DNA from: JAVJUS01 sp040220455
Lineage (GTDB): Bacteria; Pseudomonadota; Alphaproteobacteria; DSM-16000; Inquilinaceae
Direction: 5' to 3'
Length of the DNA stretch: 64,000 nucleotides
NCBI GenBank assembly: GCA_040220455.1
Contig: JAVJUS010000142.1
Span: forward strand, 87,594 to 151,593
Below the pieces are notes generated by a model. The model worked only from the letters and a program-made list of their open reading frames with translations, was not told the DNA's origin and did not search any database. Positions 1-8,206 of this stretch are shown here, piece after piece. Position numbers and translations under genes: made by a program. Numbering within the stretch: position 1 is the first letter of the stretch; each line of letters opens with the position of its first letter.

Positions 1-681
1 CACCCGCTCGAAGGCGGCGCGCGCCTGCTCGGTCACCGTGCCGGAATCCGCGTTGACCAGGGCCTCGGCATAGGCGCTGGTGACGCCGGGATCGCCCTCG
101 GTCAGCCCGACGGCGCGGCCATAGGCCTCCGCCGCGCTTCCCCACCGGCCGAGCGAGGCCCAACGGCGGCCGAGCTCGACCCAGCCCTGGGGGTCGTCGG
201 CCCGGCTCGTCTCCAGCTCGCGGGCGAGCGACCGGGCCTGGGCCACGGCCTCGACCTGGGCCTCGCGCTCGGCCGGGTCGCGCTGCGCGAAGGGCTGGGA
301 GGGCAGCCCGGGGCTGCCGGCGTCGAGATAGAACACCAGCGCGGCGATCGGCACGGCGAGGCCGACCACGGCGGCCAGCGCCGTCGTCACCCGTCCCGGG
401 CGCCGGGGCCCGGACACGGTGGCGGACCCGGCGGCGGCCTCCCCGCCTGACCGGTCGGCGGCGAGCAGCCGGCGCGCGATCTCGGTCCGCGCGGCCTCGG
501 CCTCGGCCTCGCTCATCAGGCCGCGGGCGAGGTCGCGGTCCACCTCGGCAAGCTGGTCCTTGTAGACATGGAGATCGGCGCTGCGCCGGTCGATCGCCTC
601 GACCGTCGGCGACAGCAGCGGGCGCAGCAGCGCCGCGACGACGAGCGCCGTGAGAACGGCCGCCAGAATCCAGAAGATCAT
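1..681 (-). CDS. ccmI: Cytochrome c maturation protein CcmI (partial, C-terminus outside window)
   Basis: Only the first 227 residues are inside the window. CcmI is the apocytochrome c chaperone of System I maturation; it presents the C-terminus of apocytochrome to the CcmF/CcmH haem ligation complex in the inner membrane and periplasm. Visible here are a first membrane helix at about residues 2-23 (starting MIFWILAAVLTALVVAALL), a cytoplasmic loop rich in acidic residues and arginine, a second helix at about 101-121, and the start of a TPR-like region (about 165 onward, with WVELGRRWASLGRW and AEAYGRAVGL). The ATG at 681 overlaps the ccmH stop as ATGA, so the two are translationally coupled. 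The architecture and the position as last gene of the ccm operon make the call secure. Confidence 0.9.
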   Translation of the reverse strand, partial: MIFWILAAVLTALVVAALLRPLLSPTVEAIDRRSADLHVYKDQLAEVDRDLARGLMSEAEAEAARTEIARRLLAADRSGGEAAAGSATVSGPRRPGRVTTALAAVVGLAVPIAALVFYLDAGSPGLPSQPFAQRDPAEREAQVEAVAQARSLARELETSRADDPQGWVELGRRWASLGRWGSAAEAYGRAVGLTEGDPGVTSAYAEALVNADSGTVTEQARAAFERV

Positions 682-1196
682 GAGCCCGCCCGGCCCTCCG
701 GGGCGTCGCCATCCTTCAGCAGGGCGTCGAGGCGGCGCCGCTCGGCCTCGTCGAGGGGCGGCGGCGCGAGGCTCGCCTTGAGCCGGCGCCGCGCCATCAT
801 CATGACCGCGCCGGCGGCGACAACGAGCACGAAGACCGGCCCGAACCAGAGCAGCAGCGTCGTCGTCTTCATCGGCGGGCGCAGCAGCACATAGTCGCCG
901 TACCGGTCGGTGACGAAGGCCATGACCTCGTCGTTCGTGTCGCCGGCCAGCAGCCGCTCGCGCACCAGGACGCGCAGGTCCCGGGCGAGCGGGGCGTTGG
1001 AATCGTCGATCGACTGGTTCTGGCAGACCAGGCAGCGCAGCTCGGCCGAGAGCTCGCGCGCGCGCTCCTCCAGGGCCGGGTCGGCCAGCCGCTCCTCCGG
1101 CTCGACCGCCAGGGCGGCGCCGGGCGGGGCGGCGACCAGCGGGCCGGCGGCGAGGGCGAGGACCAGCAGCGCTCGGGCGAGGGCGGGACGGGTCAC
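678..1196 (-). CDS. ccmH: Cytochrome c-type biogenesis protein CcmH
   Basis: CcmH is a membrane-anchored periplasmic thiol oxidoreductase that keeps the apocytochrome CXXCH cysteines reduced for haem attachment. The 172-residue product has a signal or anchor helix (about 6-30), the diagnostic LRCLVCQNQS motif with Cys55 and Cys58, and a C-terminal membrane helix (about 111-134). This is the short one-domain alphaproteobacterial form, without the TPR domain, which is encoded separately by ccmI. The frame stays open upstream, but the start is taken as GTG at 1196 because it overlaps the ccmG stop as GTGA and begins the hydrophobic signal. The 3' end overlaps ccmI by ATGA. Confidence 0.93.
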   Translation of the reverse strand: MTRPALARALLVLALAAGPLVAAPPGAALAVEPEERLADPALEERARELSAELRCLVCQNQSIDDSNAPLARDLRVLVRERLLAGDTNDEVMAFVTDRYGDYVLLRPPMKTTTLLLWFGPVFVLVVAAGAVMMMARRRLKASLAPPPLDEAERRRLDALLKDGDAPEGRAGS

Positions 1197-1810
1197 GAGC
1201 GAAGCTCCTCCACCAGCGGCAGGATCGTGTCCTCGACGATCTCCGGCGTCAGCGGGCCGGGATGGCGGAAGCGGATGCGGCCCTCGGCGTCGACGACGAA
1301 GGTCTCCGGCACGCCGTAGACGCCCCAGTCGATGCCGACGCGCCCCTCCCGGTCCATGCCGATCCGGGTGAAGGGGTTGCCGTGGCGCTCCAGCCAGGCG
1401 ATCGCGTCGCCGGGGGCGTCCTTGTAGTTGATGGCGTAGACGGGCACGGCCTCCTGCTCGGCCAGCCGCGTGATCAGCGGATGCTCGGCGAGGCAGGGCA
1501 CGCACCAGCTCGCGAAGACGTTGACCAGCGCCGGCTCGCCGCCCAGGTCGGCGGCCGCGAAGCCGTCGTCGCGGCCCGGCAGGGGCGGCAGGGCGAACTC
1601 GGGCGCCGGCTTGTCGATCAGGGCCGAGGGCAGGCGGCTGGGGTCGTCGCCGGTCATCAGCGGCACGGCCATCCAGCCGGCGATCACGGCGAAGATCACC
1701 AGCGGCGCGGCGAACAGCGCCCGCCGCAGGCCGCGGCCGGCCGGCGAGCCCGGATCGCCGCCGGCGGCGTCGGGGCTGCGGTCGGCGGCCGTGGTCTCTT
1801 CGCTCGACAT
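1193..1810 (-). CDS. ccmG: Thiol:disulfide interchange protein CcmG/DsbE
   Basis: This is a membrane-tethered periplasmic thioredoxin-like protein of System I cytochrome c maturation that reduces CcmH or apocytochrome disulfides. The 205-residue product has an unusually long Pro/Ala/Asp-rich cytoplasmic N-terminus, one membrane helix at about 31-52, and a thioredoxin fold with active site W102-C-V-P-C106. A cis-proline lies at about 168 in YGVPETF, and the family-typical GVYGVPETFVVD segment is intact. The gene starts 13 bases after the ccmF stop and its own stop overlaps ccmH. Both the WCVPC motif and the context support the assignment over a generic thioredoxin. Confidence 0.95.
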   Translation of the reverse strand: MSSEETTAADRSPDAAGGDPGSPAGRGLRRALFAAPLVIFAVIAGWMAVPLMTGDDPSRLPSALIDKPAPEFALPPLPGRDDGFAAADLGGEPALVNVFASWCVPCLAEHPLITRLAEQEAVPVYAINYKDAPGDAIAWLERHGNPFTRIGMDREGRVGIDWGVYGVPETFVVDAEGRIRFRHPGPLTPEIVEDTILPLVEELRS

Positions 1811-1823
1811 GGCGCGGCGGGCC

Positions 1824-3815
1824 CTATTCGGCGGGTTGGGCGGCCGGCGGCGCGGCCGGGCGGCTGCGGCGCACCGGGGCGCCGACGCGCAGGCGCCGGT
1901 CGGACAGGCTGAACAGGCCGCCCAGCACCATGATCGCCGGCCCGATCCAGATCCACGGTACCAGCGGATGGTGGTAGAGACGCACCGACCAGGAGCCGTC
2001 GCCCTTCGCCTCGCCCAGCGCGGCGTAGAGATCGGCGGCCAGCGTCGTGCGGATCGCGGCCTCCGTCGTCGGCATGCCGGCGACCGGGTAGAACCGCTTC
2101 TCGGGCAGAAGCACGGTCACCGCCTCGCCGTCGCGCGTGACCGACAGGCGGCCGCGCTCGGCGACGTAGTTCGGGCCCTCGATGCCCTCGACCCCCTCGA
2201 AGGTCACGTCGTAGCCGGCGATGGCGACCGTGTCGCCCGGCCGGACGAGGTCGATCCGCTCCTCGATCCAGGCGGTCGCGCCGACCATGCCGGCGATGGC
2301 GACGCCGACGCCCGCATGGGCCAGCACCTGCCCCCAGGCGGCGCCGGGCAGGCCCTTGGCGCGCTCCCAGCTCGTCCGGGCCGGGGCACGGAACAGGCGC
2401 AAGCGCTCGGCCAGATCGCTCAGCGCGCCGAAGAACGCCCAGGCGGCGAGCGCGACGCCCAGCAGCGCCAGCACCGGCCGGAAGCCGGCCAGCCAGATCG
2501 CGAACAGAACAGCCACGGCGGTCAGCAGGCCGGCGACGCGCAGGCGGGACAGCGCGCCCGGAAGGTCGCCGCGCTTCCAGCCCATCATCGGGCCGATCGC
2601 CATGACCGCGACCAGCGGCACCATCAGCGGCACGAAGGTGGCGTTGAAGTAGGGCGGGCCGACGGAAACCTTCTCGCCCATCGCGGCGTCGAGGAACAGC
2701 GGGTAGAGCGTGCCCAGGAAGACCGTCACCGCCGCCGTGGTCAGCAGCAGGTTGTTGAGCACGAGCGAGCCTTCGCGGCTGACCGGCGCGAACAGCCCGC
2801 CGCCCTTGAGCGTCGGCGCCCGCCAGGCGAAGAGCGCAAGCGAGCCGCCCAGCGCGATCACCAGCAGGCCCAGGATGAAGACCCCGCGCTCGGGATCGAC
2901 CGCGAAGGCGTGGACCGAGGTCAGCACGCCCGAGCGCACCAGGAAGGTGCCCAGCAGGCTGAGCCCGAAGGTCACGATGGCGAGCAGGATCGTCCAGCTC
3001 TTCAGCGTGTCGCGCTTCTCCACGACGATCGCGGAATGCAGCAGCGCCGTGCCGGTCAGCCAGGGCATGAAGCTCGCGTTCTCGACCGGGTCCCAGAACC
3101 ACCAGCCGCCCCAGCCGAGCTCGTAATAGGCCCACCAGCTGCCCAGCGCGATGCCCAGCGTCAGCCCGCACCACGCCGCCAGCGTCCAGGGCCGGACCCA
3201 GCGCGCCCAGGCCGCGTCGACCCGCCCCTCGATCAGCGCGGCGACGGCGAAGGAGAACGCCATCGAGAACCCGACATAGCCGAAATAGAGCAAGGGCGGA
3301 TGGAAGGCGAGGCCCGGGTCCTGCAGCAGCGGGTTCAGGTCATCGCCGTCGAGCGGGGCCGGCGTGACGCGCAGGAACGGGTTCGAGGTCAGCAGGATGA
3401 AGGCCAGGAAGCCCAGCCCGATCATACCCTGCACCGAGAGCACGCGCGCCTTCAGGGTTGCCGGGAGCTGACGGCCGAAGCCGGCGACCAGGGCGCCGAA
3501 CAGGGCCAGCATGAGGACCCACAGGACCATCGAGCCCTCGTGGTTCCCCCAGACGCCGGAGACCTTGTAGATCCATGGCTTCGCCGAATGGCTGTTCTGG
3601 ACGACGTTGAGGACCGTGAAGTCGCTGAGCAGGTAGGACCGGGTCAGCGCCATGAAGGCGAAGGCGATCAGGGCGAGCTGGAGATAGGCCGCGGGCTTGG
3701 CCGAGGCCATCCAGCCGGCGTCGCCGCGCGCCGCGCCGATCATCGGCACGCTCGACTGGAAGGCGGCGACGAGCAGCGCCAGGATCAGCGCGAAGTGGCC
3801 GAGCTCCGGGATCAT
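1824..3815 (-). CDS. ccmF: Haem lyase CcmF
   Basis: CcmF is the large polytopic inner-membrane subunit of the haem ligation complex, which takes haem from holo-CcmE and attaches it to apocytochrome c. The 663-residue product has many membrane helices and the tryptophan-rich WWD signature WGGWWFWDPVENASF at about 235-249, plus the conserved GVWGNHEGSM and FHPPLLYFGYVGF segments that carry haem-ligand histidines in the family. The frame is open 26 codons further upstream, but that extension is arginine-rich out-of-frame ccmE sequence. ATG 3815 overlaps the ccmE stop as ATGA and begins the first hydrophobic helix. Confidence 0.96.
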   Translation of the reverse strand: MIPELGHFALILALLVAAFQSSVPMIGAARGDAGWMASAKPAAYLQLALIAFAFMALTRSYLLSDFTVLNVVQNSHSAKPWIYKVSGVWGNHEGSMVLWVLMLALFGALVAGFGRQLPATLKARVLSVQGMIGLGFLAFILLTSNPFLRVTPAPLDGDDLNPLLQDPGLAFHPPLLYFGYVGFSMAFSFAVAALIEGRVDAAWARWVRPWTLAAWCGLTLGIALGSWWAYYELGWGGWWFWDPVENASFMPWLTGTALLHSAIVVEKRDTLKSWTILLAIVTFGLSLLGTFLVRSGVLTSVHAFAVDPERGVFILGLLVIALGGSLALFAWRAPTLKGGGLFAPVSREGSLVLNNLLLTTAAVTVFLGTLYPLFLDAAMGEKVSVGPPYFNATFVPLMVPLVAVMAIGPMMGWKRGDLPGALSRLRVAGLLTAVAVLFAIWLAGFRPVLALLGVALAAWAFFGALSDLAERLRLFRAPARTSWERAKGLPGAAWGQVLAHAGVGVAIAGMVGATAWIEERIDLVRPGDTVAIAGYDVTFEGVEGIEGPNYVAERGRLSVTRDGEAVTVLLPEKRFYPVAGMPTTEAAIRTTLAADLYAALGEAKGDGSWSVRLYHHPLVPWIWIGPAIMVLGGLFSLSDRRLRVGAPVRRSRPAAPPAAQPAE

Positions 3816-4315
3816 GGCCGGGCCTCCGGCTCGGCGGCGTCGACCATGTCCGTGCCCTCGGCCGCCAGGCTGTCTGCGGCGTTCTCGCGCCATTCGCCGG
3901 CCTGCTTGAGCGCCTCGGCGACCTCCGGCGGCATGTAGTTCTCGTCGTGCTTGGCCAGCACCTCGTCGGCGCGGAACCGGCCGTCGCCGCCCAGCGTGCC
4001 CTGCACCACGACGCCCTGACCCTCCCGGAACAGGTCCGGCAGCAGCCCGGCATAGACGACCGGGACCGAGCGCGCCGTGTCGGTCACCGTGAACTCCACC
4101 GTCAGGCCGTCTTCTTGGCGGGTGACCGAGCCCTCCTCGACAAGGCCGCCGAGGCGCAGCCGCTGATCGGCGTCGACCGGTCGGGCCTCCAGGTCGGAGG
4201 GGCTGTAGAAGAACAGCAGGTTGTCCTGGAAGGCGGTCAGGGCCAATGCGGTCGCCGAGCCGACGCCCAGCATGACCAGACCGACCAGATAGAGCCGCCG
4301 CTTCTTACGCGTCAT
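3812..4315 (-). CDS. ccmE: Haem chaperone CcmE
   Basis: CcmE is a periplasmic, membrane-anchored haem chaperone that binds haem covalently and hands it from CcmABCD to CcmF. The 167-residue product has a positively charged start and one N-terminal anchor helix (about 8-30), an OB-fold beta domain, and the haem-binding motif KHDENYMPPE with His123 and Tyr127. The C-terminal tail is acidic and low in complexity. The reading frame overlaps the end of ccmD by 11 bases and its stop overlaps the ccmF start. All key residues are present. Confidence 0.96.
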   Translation of the reverse strand: MTRKKRRLYLVGLVMLGVGSATALALTAFQDNLLFFYSPSDLEARPVDADQRLRLGGLVEEGSVTRQEDGLTVEFTVTDTARSVPVVYAGLLPDLFREGQGVVVQGTLGGDGRFRADEVLAKHDENYMPPEVAEALKQAGEWRENAADSLAAEGTDMVDAAEPEARP

Positions 4316-4559
4316 CGAGCGCGTGCTCCCTGTTCGTCCCGGGCGGGTGCGGCGTGTCCGTCGCCTTGCCCGCCCCGGCGCCGCGCGAGCGGGCCCGGCG
4401 GCGCGGCGGGCGGGCGCGCTCCAGCTCGGCCACCAGCCGGCGCTGGGCCGCCAAGCGGCGCCAGGCGGCGAGGCCGAGCCCGACCAGCATCAGCGCGGCG
4501 ACAGCGTAGGAGCCCCACACGAAGGGGGCGTAGCCGCCCATCTGGAAGAAGTCCCGCAT
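4305..4559 (-). CDS. ccmD: Haem exporter accessory protein CcmD
   Basis: CcmD is a small membrane protein that stabilises the CcmABC-CcmE complex and helps release holo-CcmE. The 84-residue product starts MRDFFQMGGYAPFVWGSY, the typical CcmD opening, followed by one helix (about 16-34) and a basic cytoplasmic tail. The tail, rich in Arg, Ala and Pro, is longer than in many homologues. The ATG at 4559 lies about 200 bases downstream of the ccmC stop, the largest gap within the ccm genes here apart from the inserted toxin-antitoxin pair. Overlap with ccmE supports co-translation. Confidence 0.88.
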   Translation of the reverse strand: MRDFFQMGGYAPFVWGSYAVAALMLVGLGLAAWRRLAAQRRLVAELERARPPRRRARSRGAGAGKATDTPHPPGTNREHALDDA

Positions 4560-4760
4560 CGCCGTTCCGGCCGTCCGCGTTCCACTTGTTCCCGGGGCCT
4601 GGCAGCCCCGTCACCCGACCGGGCTCGTGTCCCGATCAGGCCCGTCGAATGTGGCGGTTTCGCAACCGCCGCGGTAGGCCGAACCGCCGCGACGCGACGC
4701 CCGGCCGCATGCCGGCTCCGGGGCTTCGGCGGGGCCGGGCCGTGCCGCGCCCCGGGCGCC
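4560..4760. other. Unusually wide gap inside the ccm operon
   Basis: There are 201 bases between the ccmC stop and the ccmD start, whereas the other ccm junctions downstream overlap or are 13 bases apart. It contains short GC-rich inverted segments (for example around 4660-4690, GGCGG/CCGCC) but no convincing open frame, terminator with a T-run, or promoter that I can identify. Confidence 0.4.
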
Positions 4761-5480
4761 TCACCCGGCCGCGCGGGCCAGGCGCAGCACCTGGACGCGC
4801 CGGGCGAGCAGCTCCGCCCGGGTCCGGATCAGCGCGAGCACGACGAAATAGGCCGTGAACGCCGCCGCCATGACCAGGAGCGGCACCAGCATGGACGGAT
4901 CCAGCGCCGGCGCGTCGAGCCGGCTGACCGAGGCCGGCTGGTGCAGCGTGTTCCACCACTCCACCGACCACTTGATGATCGGCAGGTTCACCGAGCCGAC
5001 CAGGACCAGAATGCTGCCGGCCCGCAGCCCGCGGCCCTGGTCGTCGAACGCGTTGACCAGCGCCATGTACCCCAGATAGAGGAACAAAAGAATCAGAACG
5101 CTCGTCAAGCGTGCGTCCCAGACCCACCATGTCCCCCACATCGGCTTGCCCCACAGGCTGCCCGTGATCAGGCACAGCGCGGTGAAGCCGGCGCCCACCG
5201 GCGCCACGGCCTTGGTGTAGAGCTCCGCCAGCGGATGGCGCCAGATCAGCGCGACCGCCGAGGCCACGGCCATGGTCGCGTAGGCGAAGAGCGCCAGCCA
5301 CGCCGCCGGCACGTGGATGTACATGATCCGGACCGTCGAGCCCTGCTGGTAGTCCTCCGGCGAGGCGACCAGCGCCAGCCACAGCCCGACCGCGAACAGG
5401 CCGACCGTCGCCGCGACGGCCCAGGGCTGGACCGTGTCGGCGAGCTTCAGGAACCGGGTCGGGTTGGCGAACCTGTGCAT
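4761..5480 (-). CDS. ccmC: Haem exporter protein CcmC
   Basis: CcmC is a polytopic membrane protein of the CcmABCD complex that loads haem onto CcmE. The 239-residue product has about six membrane helices and the tryptophan-rich signature WGTWWVWDARLT at about 115-126. The conserved histidine in RIMYIHVPAAW is at 56. The frame is open far upstream, but the chosen ATG 5480 begins MHRFANPTRFLKLAD, the normal CcmC N-terminus; the extension would be antisense to the antitoxin. It is separated from ccmB by the toxin-antitoxin genes, so its expression may depend on read-through or on a promoter inside the module. Confidence 0.95.
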   Translation of the reverse strand: MHRFANPTRFLKLADTVQPWAVAATVGLFAVGLWLALVASPEDYQQGSTVRIMYIHVPAAWLALFAYATMAVASAVALIWRHPLAELYTKAVAPVGAGFTALCLITGSLWGKPMWGTWWVWDARLTSVLILLFLYLGYMALVNAFDDQGRGLRAGSILVLVGSVNLPIIKWSVEWWNTLHQPASVSRLDAPALDPSMLVPLLVMAAAFTAYFVVLALIRTRAELLARRVQVLRLARAAG

Positions 5481-5532
5481 GAGCGCAAGATAGGCGATGC
5501 GGCGCGGCGGGGGAAGACGGAGCGGGGCGCGG

Positions 5533-5919
5533 TCAGGAAAGCGCCTCCAGCCCCTTCCGGTCGAGGAGGTCGAGAAGCCTGACCGCCGGGCCCGAGGGCC
5601 GCTTCGTGCCGGCTTCCCATTGCGCGACCGTCGACTTGCCGACATTGAGATAGGCGGCAAAGACCGGCTGCGACAGATTCAGCCTCCGCCGCAGGGACCG
5701 TATCCGCGATGCGTCGAAGCCGGACAGCGGCTCGAGGCACGCGGCGTCGAAGACCCGCATCGTGGTCTTGTCCGCGAGTCCCGCGGCGTGCAGATCCGCG
5801 ATCGTCTGGTGGGCGGCGGCCAGCGCATCGGATCGGTAGCCTCGCTTGCGGCCGACGGGCGCTTCGCCTTCCGGCGTCCTCACGCTGTCGTCCGGCGCCG
5901 CCCGCCGCCTCGTCGCCAT
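5533..5919 (-). CDS. HTH-type antitoxin (NadS/HigA-like, XRE family)
   Basis: This 128-residue protein is probably the antitoxin and autorepressor of a type II toxin-antitoxin pair. The C-terminal half carries an XRE helix-turn-helix (about 72-120), seen as RIRSLRRRLNLSQPVFAAYL followed by VGKSTVAQWEAGTKRPSGPA. The pattern of a conserved Gln in the first helix and WE.G..RPSGPA in the second is typical of the NadS-like antitoxins that pair with RelE-type toxins. The basic N-terminus (MATRRRAAPDD) has no clear assignment. The ATG overlaps the toxin stop by one base (TGATG), so toxin precedes antitoxin, the HigBA order. It sits inside the ccm operon, which is unusual. Confidence 0.82.
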   Translation of the reverse strand: MATRRRAAPDDSVRTPEGEAPVGRKRGYRSDALAAAHQTIADLHAAGLADKTTMRVFDAACLEPLSGFDASRIRSLRRRLNLSQPVFAAYLNVGKSTVAQWEAGTKRPSGPAVRLLDLLDRKGLEALS

Positions 5920-6299
5920 CAGGTCCTCTCCGTCATTCCGACATACCGCAAGGCACCGGCCTTTGCGGCCTGCGCCAGCGCGACCTCGTCGTATCCCAGT
6001 AGAACGCCCGCGAGGTCACGATACGTACGCGTCTCGTCACCGGACAGCGAGGCCTTCGAAGACTTTTCGAACCCGTAGACGAAGATCGCGATCTCTCCCT
6101 GTCGCACGGCCACGATCGTACGATACCCCGACGATCTTCCACGCCCGGCCTTCGCCACACGCTTCTTGACCAAGCCGCCGCCGAGTTCGGCATCGACGAG
6201 ACCGGCATCGATCTCGGCGACGGCCGCCAGCAATCGGTCCGCCGAGAGTCCCTGACGTCGCGCAAAGCGACCGAACCAACGCGTCGCGTAGACCCGCAT
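5919..6299 (-). CDS. RelE/HigB-family toxin
   Basis: This 126-residue protein is probably the toxin of a type II toxin-antitoxin system; relatives are ribosome-dependent mRNA endonucleases. The core VKKRVAKAGRGRSSGYRTIV followed by FVYGFEKSSK matches the pattern of the RelE-like HigB toxin family (basic strand, GYR turn, aromatic YGF.K strand), with Lys and Arg residues suited to RNA binding. The start MRVYATRWFGRFARRQGLSA is also typical. The gene begins about 50 bases downstream of the ccmB stop and overlaps the antitoxin start. Membership of the family is fairly secure; activity and target are inference. Confidence 0.82.
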   Translation of the reverse strand: MRVYATRWFGRFARRQGLSADRLLAAVAEIDAGLVDAELGGGLVKKRVAKAGRGRSSGYRTIVAVRQGEIAIFVYGFEKSSKASLSGDETRTYRDLAGVLLGYDEVALAQAAKAGALRYVGMTERT

Positions 6300-6350
6300 C
6301 GACGACTATCGCTTTCCGTATCACCGAGTGCAATAGGGACGCTCGCCACC

Positions 6351-7016
6351 TCACTCCAGCGCCTGGCGGATCGCCGCAGCGGCGGCGATCGGGCCGATGG
6401 GCAGGGCCAGCGCCAGCACCGCGCCCAGGCGCGCCAGATGCGGGCCGACCGGCAGGTCGAGCACCGCGGCTTCGATGGCGCCGACGGCGAAGATCAGCAC
6501 CGGCACGAAGAGCGGCAGGATCAGCAGCGCCACCAGCACCCCGCCGCGCCGCGCGCCCAGCGTCAGCGCCGCGCCGACGGCACCGATCAGGCTGAGCGCC
6601 GGGGTGCCGATGGCGAGCGAGGCGATCAGCGCGCCGTAGCCGGCCTCCGGCAGCCCCAGCATGACGGCAAGCACCGGCGCGGCCAGGATCAGCGGCACGC
6701 CGGTGACGAGCCAGTGGGCCGCCACCTTGGCCGTGACCACCGCCTCCAGCGGCAGCGGGCCGAGCGCCAGCAGGTCGAGCGTGCCGTCCTCGTGGTCGTT
6801 GGCGAACAGCCGCTCGAGGGACAGCAGCGCGGCCAGCAGCGCGGCGACCCAGATCACGCCCGCGGCGATTCGCGCCAGGATCTGCGGCTCCGGCCCGACG
6901 CCGAACGGGAACATCAGCACGGTGATGACGAAGAACATCAGCGCCACCACCGCGTCGGTGCCGGCGCGAAGCGACAGCCGCAGGTCGCGGCCGACCAGGC
7001 CCAGGAACCGCCTCAC
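6351..7016 (-). CDS. ccmB: Haem exporter permease CcmB
   Basis: CcmB is the membrane subunit that pairs with the CcmA ATPase in the System I cytochrome c maturation complex. The 221-residue, strongly hydrophobic protein has about six membrane helices and the family segments RDLRLSLRAGTDAVVALMFF at the start and LLSLERLFANDHEDGTLDLL in the first cytoplasmic loop. The frame extends upstream as an arginine-rich shadow of ccmA. The start is GTG 7016, which overlaps the ccmA stop as GTGA. The next gene downstream is the toxin rather than ccmC. Confidence 0.94.
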   Translation of the reverse strand: MRRFLGLVGRDLRLSLRAGTDAVVALMFFVITVLMFPFGVGPEPQILARIAAGVIWVAALLAALLSLERLFANDHEDGTLDLLALGPLPLEAVVTAKVAAHWLVTGVPLILAAPVLAVMLGLPEAGYGALIASLAIGTPALSLIGAVGAALTLGARRGGVLVALLILPLFVPVLIFAVGAIEAAVLDLPVGPHLARLGAVLALALPIGPIAAAAAIRQALE

Positions 7017-7723
7017 CGTGTCGCCTCCGCCGCGTCGTCGGCGGGCTCGGCGTCCCACTCGGTGTAGGGATCGAAGAGGTCGGGCGCGGCATCCGGCGGC
7101 AGGGCGAAGTCCGCCAGGTCCAGGGCCTCCGCCCCGGGCAGGGCAATGGGTGCGTGGGTCGCCAGCGCGACCCGGCCGCCGCCCTCCCGGTGGCGCGCGA
7201 TGATCGCCTCCAGCCGGCGCCGGCCATCGGTGTCGAGCCCGACCGAGGGCTCGTCGAGCAGCCACACCGGGGCCGGCGCAGCGAGCAGCCGGGCGAGCGC
7301 CAGCCGGCGCTTCTGCCCGGCTGAGAGGTAGCGGCCCGGCATGTCGCCCAGCCCGCCCAGCCCGACCGCCTCCAGCGCCGAGTCGGACCGCGCCCGGGCC
7401 TGCCCCGGATCGGCCTGGGCGGCCCAGAAAAGCAGGTTGTCGAGGGCGGAGAGCACCGGCTTCACCGCCTCGGCATGGCCGGCATAGGCGACCCGGGCGC
7501 GATGCGCCTCGGGATCCGCGTCGACCGGCGTGCCGTCCCAGGCCAGCGCGCCGGCGAAGGGCGGGATCAGCCCGGCCATCAGGCGCAGCAGGCTCGACTT
7601 CCCCGCCCCGTTGGGACCGGTCAGCACGAGCGCGCCGCCCGGCGGCAGCGTGAAGGACAGTTCCTCGAAGACCAGCCGCGCCCCGCGCAGGCAGGCCAGC
7701 CCGGTGCCGGTGAAGTCGCTCAT
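7013..7723 (-). CDS. ccmA: Haem exporter ATP-binding protein CcmA
   Basis: CcmA is the ATPase of the CcmABCD complex, whose ATP hydrolysis releases holo-CcmE. The 236-residue product has Walker A GPNGAGKSS at about 36-44, an ABC signature variant YLSAGQKRR (about 132-140, with A in place of the second G of LSGGQ, common in CcmA), and Walker B VWLLDEPS (about 153-160) followed by the D-loop VGLD. The C-terminal tail is acidic. The ATG at 7723 gives the usual family length. It appears to be the first ccm gene of the operon. Confidence 0.94.
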   Translation of the reverse strand: MSDFTGTGLACLRGARLVFEELSFTLPPGGALVLTGPNGAGKSSLLRLMAGLIPPFAGALAWDGTPVDADPEAHRARVAYAGHAEAVKPVLSALDNLLFWAAQADPGQARARSDSALEAVGLGGLGDMPGRYLSAGQKRRLALARLLAAPAPVWLLDEPSVGLDTDGRRRLEAIIARHREGGGRVALATHAPIALPGAEALDLADFALPPDAAPDLFDPYTEWDAEPADDAAEATR

Positions 7724-7874
7724 GTGCGCGGCCGGCGTTCCGGCCCAATCGCGGCGCGCGACGACACGGAGCGTGTCGGGGAGCCTCGGGGGCCAAGCGG
7801 GAGGCGGATGCGCGGCATGGCCGCGCCTATACCATGACCCCGCCGGTTCGCGGAAGCGACCGGCGGGCCCGCTG

Positions 7875-8006
7875 TCAGAGACCCAGGCGCAGGGCCCGGG
7901 CGACGGTCTCGATCACGGGCTCGGTGGCGAGCATGGCGCCGACGGTCAGCAGGATCACGGCGGCGAGGGTCGCCAGCGCGGTATCGATGAACGAGCGGTC
8001 CTTCAT
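7875..8006 (-). CDS. Small single-span membrane protein, unknown function
   Basis: This 43-residue open frame lies too far from ccmA to be sure of co-transcription (151-base gap). The product starts MKDRSFIDTALATLAAVILL and has one hydrophobic helix (about 8-30) flanked by charged residues, ending in RALRLGL. A good Shine-Dalgarno (GGAGGCCGGAGCC) lies just before the ATG, which is the main reason to think it is real. I do not recognise the family. It could be a small membrane accessory protein or a spurious hydrophobic frame in GC-rich DNA. Confidence 0.5.
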   Translation of the reverse strand: MKDRSFIDTALATLAAVILLTVGAMLATEPVIETVARALRLGL

Positions 8007-8206
8007 GGCTCCGGCCTCCGGCATGGCGCCCCGGGCCGGCGGATCGTGCCGGGCGTGGGGACGGGGCGCCGCACGCGATCGTGGGCCGGGAGGCTAGCCC
8101 CGATCCCTTAACGAATCCGTGACGGCCGTCACCCTCGGCGGGGAAGTCCGGCGATCGCCGCGCCCTTGTCTGGCCAAGCGCCCGCCGGTCCGCTAAACCC
8201 GGCGCC

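Noticed and set aside
1470..3938. Very long open frame (about 820 codons) on the plus strand opposite ccmF/ccmG.
   Set aside because: Extremely rich in Arg, Gln, Gly and His with no domain pattern; it is the usual antisense shadow of high-GC coding DNA, and the minus-strand ccm proteins have clear motifs.
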